From Nitrococcus mobilis (GTDB lineage Bacteria > Pseudomonadota > Gammaproteobacteria > Nitrococcales > Nitrococcaceae): a DNA stretch of 32,734 bases. The translations under genes and the position numbers were made by a program. Location of the stretch: NCBI GenBank assembly GCA_024102725.1, contig JAGFJL010000087.1:1-32734 (forward strand), given 5' to 3'. Below the pieces are notes generated by a model. The model saw only the letters and a program-made list of their open reading frames with translations. It had not been told where the DNA came from and did no database searches. Positions 29,400 to 32,734 of the stretch are shown here, one piece after another (within the stretch, counting starts at the first letter, position 1; the number at the start of each line of letters is the position of its first letter).

Positions 29400-30252
29400 G
29401 GCTCTCTCCGTCGCTGCCGACCTTGCGGCCGTGTGGCACTGCCACCCGCCCATCGGGCAAGCGCGCCGGAATTCCTTTGCGGGCAAGCGCAACACCGGTC
29501 AGCCGGACGGACAAAAAAACCGGATTTACGAGGTGCTGGAGGCGCCGCACGGACGAGTCCGCTGGTATCTGGCGCCAGCCGCATCCCGCGCCTAGTGTGG
29601 AACCCGGGTGAGGCGATAGCGCCGGCTATGTTATGCCGACGGATACGATCTCCCACATTATTTTACTGGAGCGTAACTGCGCCAGGCTGGTGCGCAGGTG
29701 CGAAACGGCCGCGCCAGCGCGGCGGTTGCTGCTTTTCCGATAGCTGGATAATGGAAGCCGACCGAACGCACGGACCGCGCCTCGCCAAAGGAAAAACCCT
29801 GTCGACACGACGAGGGGTATCGGCCGTTCGGCCGGTGCTTAGTGTGAGAATCTGCAAAGGACACGTCGATGGCGCCCAGCCGGCGGTGGCGCCAAGAGTA
29901 ACGCCGGCAGCCGGTGCCCGTTCGCCCTCCGTACCGCCAAGCCGAGCGGGTGAGCCGGTGGCCCCGGGCATGGCCGAAAAGCTGCCTTCGCCTCGTGCGG
30001 GACGGGCTCTGACCTAAGCGCGCCATTCCAGGCCCTCGGAATTGACGCCCACAGACCCATCCCGGACGACGGCAGACATTCTCCCCTTGGCCGCCCCGGA
30101 CCCGCCGCGGGTTCCGGGGCTTTTTTGCTTCATTCCCCATCGCGCCAGCCCAGAATCCCCGCTCTACGCTCGCCTATTTCGGCACTTGCGCGCCACTCGG
30201 CACCGCCAGAATGACCACAAGGTAAGCACTGGGCACTGAACTGGAACCCGTC
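29400..30252. other. Island region without an assignable gene, ending in a strong plus-strand terminator
   Basis: About 850 bases. Candidate frames exist but none has a good ribosome binding site. On the plus strand there is a 65-codon frame at 29398-29595 (ends KNRIYEVLEAPHGRVRWYL), a 36-codon frame at 29633-29743 (MPTDTISHIILLERNCARLV) and an 88-codon frame at 29752-30017. On the minus strand a 65-codon frame at 29353-29550 (VALARKGIPARLPDGRVAVP) overlaps the start of the 314-residue gene. A 7-bp GC hairpin (GCCGCGC, CA, GCGCGGC) lies near 29708-29723 and CGGCCG TT CGGCCG near 29823. The stretch could encode small proteins or a structured RNA. Confidence 0.4.
30093..30126 (+). terminator. 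Strong intrinsic terminator
   Basis: A 12-bp GC-rich stem (GCCCCGGA-CCCG with CGGGTTCCGGGGC, one bulged T, loop CCG) followed directly by six T at 30121-30126. The T run fixes the direction as plus strand. No recognised plus-strand gene lies upstream within the island, and the next gene starts at 30253. Confidence 0.85.
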
Positions 30253-31143
30253 ATGATCCGAGACACCCTGAGCACCCTGATTACGGCACTTTCGCCCGCA
30301 GCCGTTCTTGCAGTCGCGCTGGCCTTCCTACTGCCAAACACCCTCACGGAGACTGGTGCTGACAGCCAAACGCCCGCCCTCGACCGCCAGACGGTGCGCG
30401 AGATCGTCCATGAGGGCATTGCTGAAGCGGGGCTCACCGGTGCGGCGCTAGATGGCCGAATGGAGCAGGCAATCATCGCCTTTATCAAGTCCCGTGCTAG
30501 CGAGCCAGGCACTCCCGCACCGCAGGACAAAGCCCCGCCCACGCCGCAGGGAAACGTCGACGTCGAGCCCATCGACTCGGCCACTGAGCCGGTCGCTGGC
30601 AGTCTCGGCGCACGCTATCAGCTTATCGTCTACTCCGACTATGAGTGCCCGTTCTGCAAACGTTTCGCCCCGACGCTGGAGACCGTCATCGAGCGCTACG
30701 GCGAGCGGCTGGCCGTAACGCTGCGCGACTACCCGCTGCCGTTTCACGGCGAGGCTGCTATACGCGAGGCCATAGCCGCGCAGTGCGCCTTCGAGCTTGG
30801 CGGCGACGCCGCCTTCTGGCCGTACTCCCACGGCCTCTTCGAGCACACCGCCTCCAATGCTCAGGGACTGCCCGATGGCGGGCAGCTCGATCTTGCCGTC
30901 GAGGTCGGACTCGAGCGCGCCGTCTTCAAGGATTGCCTGGAATCGCCGGGCGAGATCCGTGCCGGCATCGAGGCCGACCGCGCGAGCGGTAACGCCGCCG
31001 GCGTACGCGGCACACCGACCTCGGTGCTGCTTGACACCCGTACCGGCAAGACGAATTTGCTGCGCGGCGCGCAGCCCCTCTCGGCCGTAACCTCCGCGCT
31101 CGATGGACTGCTAAGCGAGTCATCCGCGGGTGCGAGCAAGTAG
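30253..31143 (+). CDS. DsbA-family periplasmic thiol oxidoreductase
   Basis: A 296-residue protein with an N-terminal membrane anchor (about 8-28), a helical and Pro-rich linker (about 40-105), and a thioredoxin-fold domain of the DsbA/DsbG type. The active site is ECPFC (Cys132 and Cys135) after YQLIVYSDYE, with the cis-Pro in RGTPTS (Pro255). A helical insert with a Cys in AAQCAFELGG lies between them, and another Cys is in FKDCLESP. It probably forms or isomerises disulfides in exported proteins of the element, such as the neighbouring pilin-like protein, which has two Cys. The next gene starts four bases after its stop. Confidence 0.88.
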   Translation: MIRDTLSTLITALSPAAVLAVALAFLLPNTLTETGADSQTPALDRQTVREIVHEGIAEAGLTGAALDGRMEQAIIAFIKSRASEPGTPAPQDKAPPTPQGNVDVEPIDSATEPVAGSLGARYQLIVYSDYECPFCKRFAPTLETVIERYGERLAVTLRDYPLPFHGEAAIREAIAAQCAFELGGDAAFWPYSHGLFEHTASNAQGLPDGGQLDLAVEVGLERAVFKDCLESPGEIRAGIEADRASGNAAGVRGTPTSVLLDTRTGKTNLLRGAQPLSAVTSALDGLLSESSAGASK

Positions 31144-31147
31144 GACG

Positions 31148-31639
31148 ATGCGTATGTCTCGCCAAATACGATTCCGACGCGGCCTCATCATCCTCGCCGC
31201 CGTGCTGCTCGCGGCCATCGCGATGGCGTTGGTGTACGCCAGGCAGATACGCGCGGCGAAGGTGGACGCCTCAGCTATCGTCGTGCAGGCCCAGCGATTA
31301 AGTGCGGCCGATACACTTTACCGCAGCGACCATGCCGGTGCGCCTGCGCGCGATGTGGCCGCACTTATTGCCGGCGGATACCTGTCGTCGCCACCGCGAC
31401 TGCCCGGAGGCGTGGCCGGCGCGATGAAGCTCGACCGGGAGAGCGGGCTCATCCACCGCACGGTTGCCGATGCCGCGGTGTGCGCCGAGATCAACGGCCA
31501 GCTCAGCGCCGACAAGTCTATCCCGGTTGCCGCGAGCAGCACATCGGCGGCGCTCGATGACGCAATTGAGATGCCGTACGGCTGTGCGGCGGTCGTTCAG
31601 CCGATGGGCGAGCGTACCTATCACTTCATCTTCCACTAA
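31148..31639 (+). CDS. Pilin-like membrane-anchored protein
   Basis: A 163-residue protein beginning at ATG 31148 with AGGA two bases upstream (31154 is an alternative). A basic N-terminus (RQIRFRRG) leads into one hydrophobic helix (about 12-30). The soluble part has the layout of a type IV pilin or pseudopilin: ALVYARQIRAAKVDASAIVV, then ADTLYRSDHAG, DVAALIAGGYLSSPPRLPG. Two C-terminal Cys (AAVCAEI and YGCAAVV) could form a disulfide. There is no clear GFxxxE prepilin cleavage site. It resembles PilS-like proteins of conjugative plasmids; that assignment is an inference from layout and neighbours. Confidence 0.55.
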   Translation: MRMSRQIRFRRGLIILAAVLLAAIAMALVYARQIRAAKVDASAIVVQAQRLSAADTLYRSDHAGAPARDVAALIAGGYLSSPPRLPGGVAGAMKLDRESGLIHRTVADAAVCAEINGQLSADKSIPVAASSTSAALDDAIEMPYGCAAVVQPMGERTYHFIFH

Positions 31640-31652
31640 CTCTGCCCCCCCA

Positions 31653-31709
31653 TGCCCCGTCCTGGGGCAACTCCCTTTTGGGCCGCTCTCCGCGGCCCTT
31701 TTCTTTCTT
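31653..31709 (+). terminator. Two tandem terminator hairpins
   Basis: The first hairpin is TGCCCC/GGGGCA (31653-31669) with tail ACTCCCTTTT. The second is GGGCCGC/GCGGCCC (31680-31698) with loop TCTCC and tail TTTTCTTTCTT. They lie just after the pilin-like gene, so the DsbA-like/pilin-like pair ends transcription here and the transglycosylase gene probably has its own promoter. Confidence 0.82.
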
Positions 31710-31839
31710 GTGGCTGAGGCGCAGCGGCAAGGCGGAATACCCGTTCGCCCGGGCGGATTTTCTGCCACAGGGGCCGCGTCGGTACGCCTACCGTAGATTG
31801 GGTTGTAGGCGCATTGCCGTCCGAAGAGGAGTAACCGTA

Positions 31840-32469
31840 ATGCCCGCCGTTCGTGTCGTCGCGCTCGCGCTCGTTCTGATGGCTTTGGCAGCCTCCGCCC
31901 ATGCGCTCGCCGCGCCAACGACCAACAGGCCCTATGCGGAGTTGGTCCGCCGCGTCGGCAGCGCACTGGGTGTCAGCCCCCGGCTGATCCATGCCGTCAT
32001 CGCGGCCGAGTCGAACTACGATCGGATCGCGCGCAGTTATGCCGGCGCGCTGGGACTGATGCAGCTCATGCCCGGCAGTGGAGCTTGGGAAGCCTACCGC
32101 TGGCTCTACGGCCGCGACCGTATTCCCACCGACGAGAGCCTGCTCCGGCCGGCGGTCAGCATCTGGCTCGGCACCGCCTACCTTCGGATCCTGGCCGATC
32201 GGTACTTCGGCTGGATCGACGATCCTACGCTGCGGCTGCGTGCGGTCATCGCCGCCTATAACTGGGGACCGACGCGGGTGTTGGCGAGGCTCTTCCCGGA
32301 GCGCCGGCAACTGAGCGTGGCCCGATTCATGGTTCGGTTCCGGGAGGTCGCGCCACGTGAGGTCCGCCGGTACATGCGGCGGGTACTGGACGGCGTGCGG
32401 GAACTCCGAGGTGATTCTGACGCGTTCGCCGCCGTCCCGCCGATGGGGCGTCTGATCGCGGGAGAATAA
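31840..32469 (+). CDS. Lytic transglycosylase (SLT domain), exported
   Basis: Cleaves glycan strands of peptidoglycan to make room for envelope complexes. The start ATG 31840 has AGGAG eight bases upstream; this gives 209 residues with a signal peptide (about 1-26, ending AHALA). The SLT domain has VSPRLIHAVIAAESNYDRIA with the catalytic Glu57, GALGLMQLMPGSGAW, and AVIAAYNWGPTRVL. The C-terminal part is Arg-rich. In conjugative pilus clusters such as IncI pil genes a transglycosylase follows the pilin gene, which matches the order here. Confidence 0.9.
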   Translation: MPAVRVVALALVLMALAASAHALAAPTTNRPYAELVRRVGSALGVSPRLIHAVIAAESNYDRIARSYAGALGLMQLMPGSGAWEAYRWLYGRDRIPTDESLLRPAVSIWLGTAYLRILADRYFGWIDDPTLRLRAVIAAYNWGPTRVLARLFPERRQLSVARFMVRFREVAPREVRRYMRRVLDGVRELRGDSDAFAAVPPMGRLIAGE

Positions 32470-32558
32470 GCCAGTTCCAAACCGATAGCTGCTCCTGAAA
32501 CGGCTTATTGTCGGTCTGCTTACCAGGACGCTGCTGCCGGAATCCGCGAGGCTATGCT

Positions 32559-32662
32559 GGTCGGTCGGTCGGTCGGTCGGTCGGTCGGGCGGTCGGTCGG
32601 CCGGTCGGTCGGTCGGTGGAGCGGTCGGGCGGTTGGTCCGGCGGTTGGTCGGCCGGCGGGCG
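32559..32662. repeat. GGTC tetranucleotide repeat tract
   Basis: Seven perfect GGTC units (32559-32586) are followed by about 19 units with single-base changes (GGGC, GGCC, GGTG, GGTT), keeping a 4-base rhythm for about 104 bases. The tract starts two bases after an ATG at 32554, and that frame stays open to the window end, giving a Val-Gly-Arg-Ser repeat. A GCGAGG sits only two bases before the ATG, closer than usual. A 4-base repeat just inside a reading frame would shift the frame when unit number changes. Confidence 0.85.
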
Positions 32663-32734
32663 CGCGGGCGGCGCGTGGGCCCGGGAGATATGCACCGCCG
32701 CTGTGGACGCGAGACCGCGGTCAGCCCGCACCGC

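Noticed and set aside
29046..30017. A 323-codon plus-strand open frame
   Set aside because: Its first third is antisense to the well-supported 314-residue minus-strand gene, and composition is Arg/Pro/Ala-rich as in GC-rich shadow frames. Only its last 88 codons remain as a weak candidate.
32559..32662. Tetranucleotide tract as a CRISPR array or iteron origin
   Set aside because: The unit is 4 bases with no spacers, and there are no cas or replication genes nearby.

Overview
The window looks like chromosomal DNA of a GC-rich gammaproteobacterium. The best evidence is gene order: mutS (divergent), then pncC, thpR, recA, recX, alaS, lysC, csrA, tRNA-Ser(GCU) and tRNA-Arg(ACG), an arrangement very like that of enterics and pseudomonads. 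I cannot name a genus from the sequence alone.

Positions 1-7660 lie on the minus strand. They hold a UvrA gene that begins a second, complete-looking UvrA module in the same frame and runs off the window edge; two DUF4398-type lipoproteins (one with an OmpA peptidoglycan-binding domain); glutamate racemase murI; a class II aldolase-like protein; and a YcxB-like membrane protein. Positions 7783-13784 are a plus-strand run: a Gld-type ABC exporter (ATPase, a fused GldF/GldG-like permease plus periplasmic domain, and a DUF4340 partner), followed by outer membrane phospholipase A. Then come fdxA and a Sco-type copper chaperone (minus), and a metallo-beta-lactamase-fold protein without the usual metal motif (plus). 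From 15955 to 26416 is the DNA repair, translation and global-regulation core: MutS, PncC, ThpR, RecA, RecX, AlaS, LysC, CsrA and two tRNA genes. The csrA leader is packed with GGA triplets, which suggests autoregulation.

From about 26417 to the right edge the DNA looks like an integrated mobile element. A tyrosine integrase gene sits directly at the 3' end of tRNA-Arg, preceded in its operon by a DUF4224 protein and an unusual helix-turn-helix/HNH fusion. Beyond these lie an unrecognised 314-residue protein, an 850-base stretch with no clear gene that ends in a very strong plus-strand terminator, and a plus-strand group of DsbA-like thiol oxidoreductase, pilin-like protein and lytic transglycosylase. 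This last group fits an envelope-spanning conjugation or pilus system. The far end of the element and its second attachment site are outside the window. The window closes with an unusual tract of about 26 GGTC-type tetranucleotides immediately after a possible start codon.

The most notable points are the double UvrA, the csrA leader, the HTH-HNH fusion, the integrase with Ser where the first catalytic Arg is expected, the orphan terminator region in the island, and the GGTC tract.
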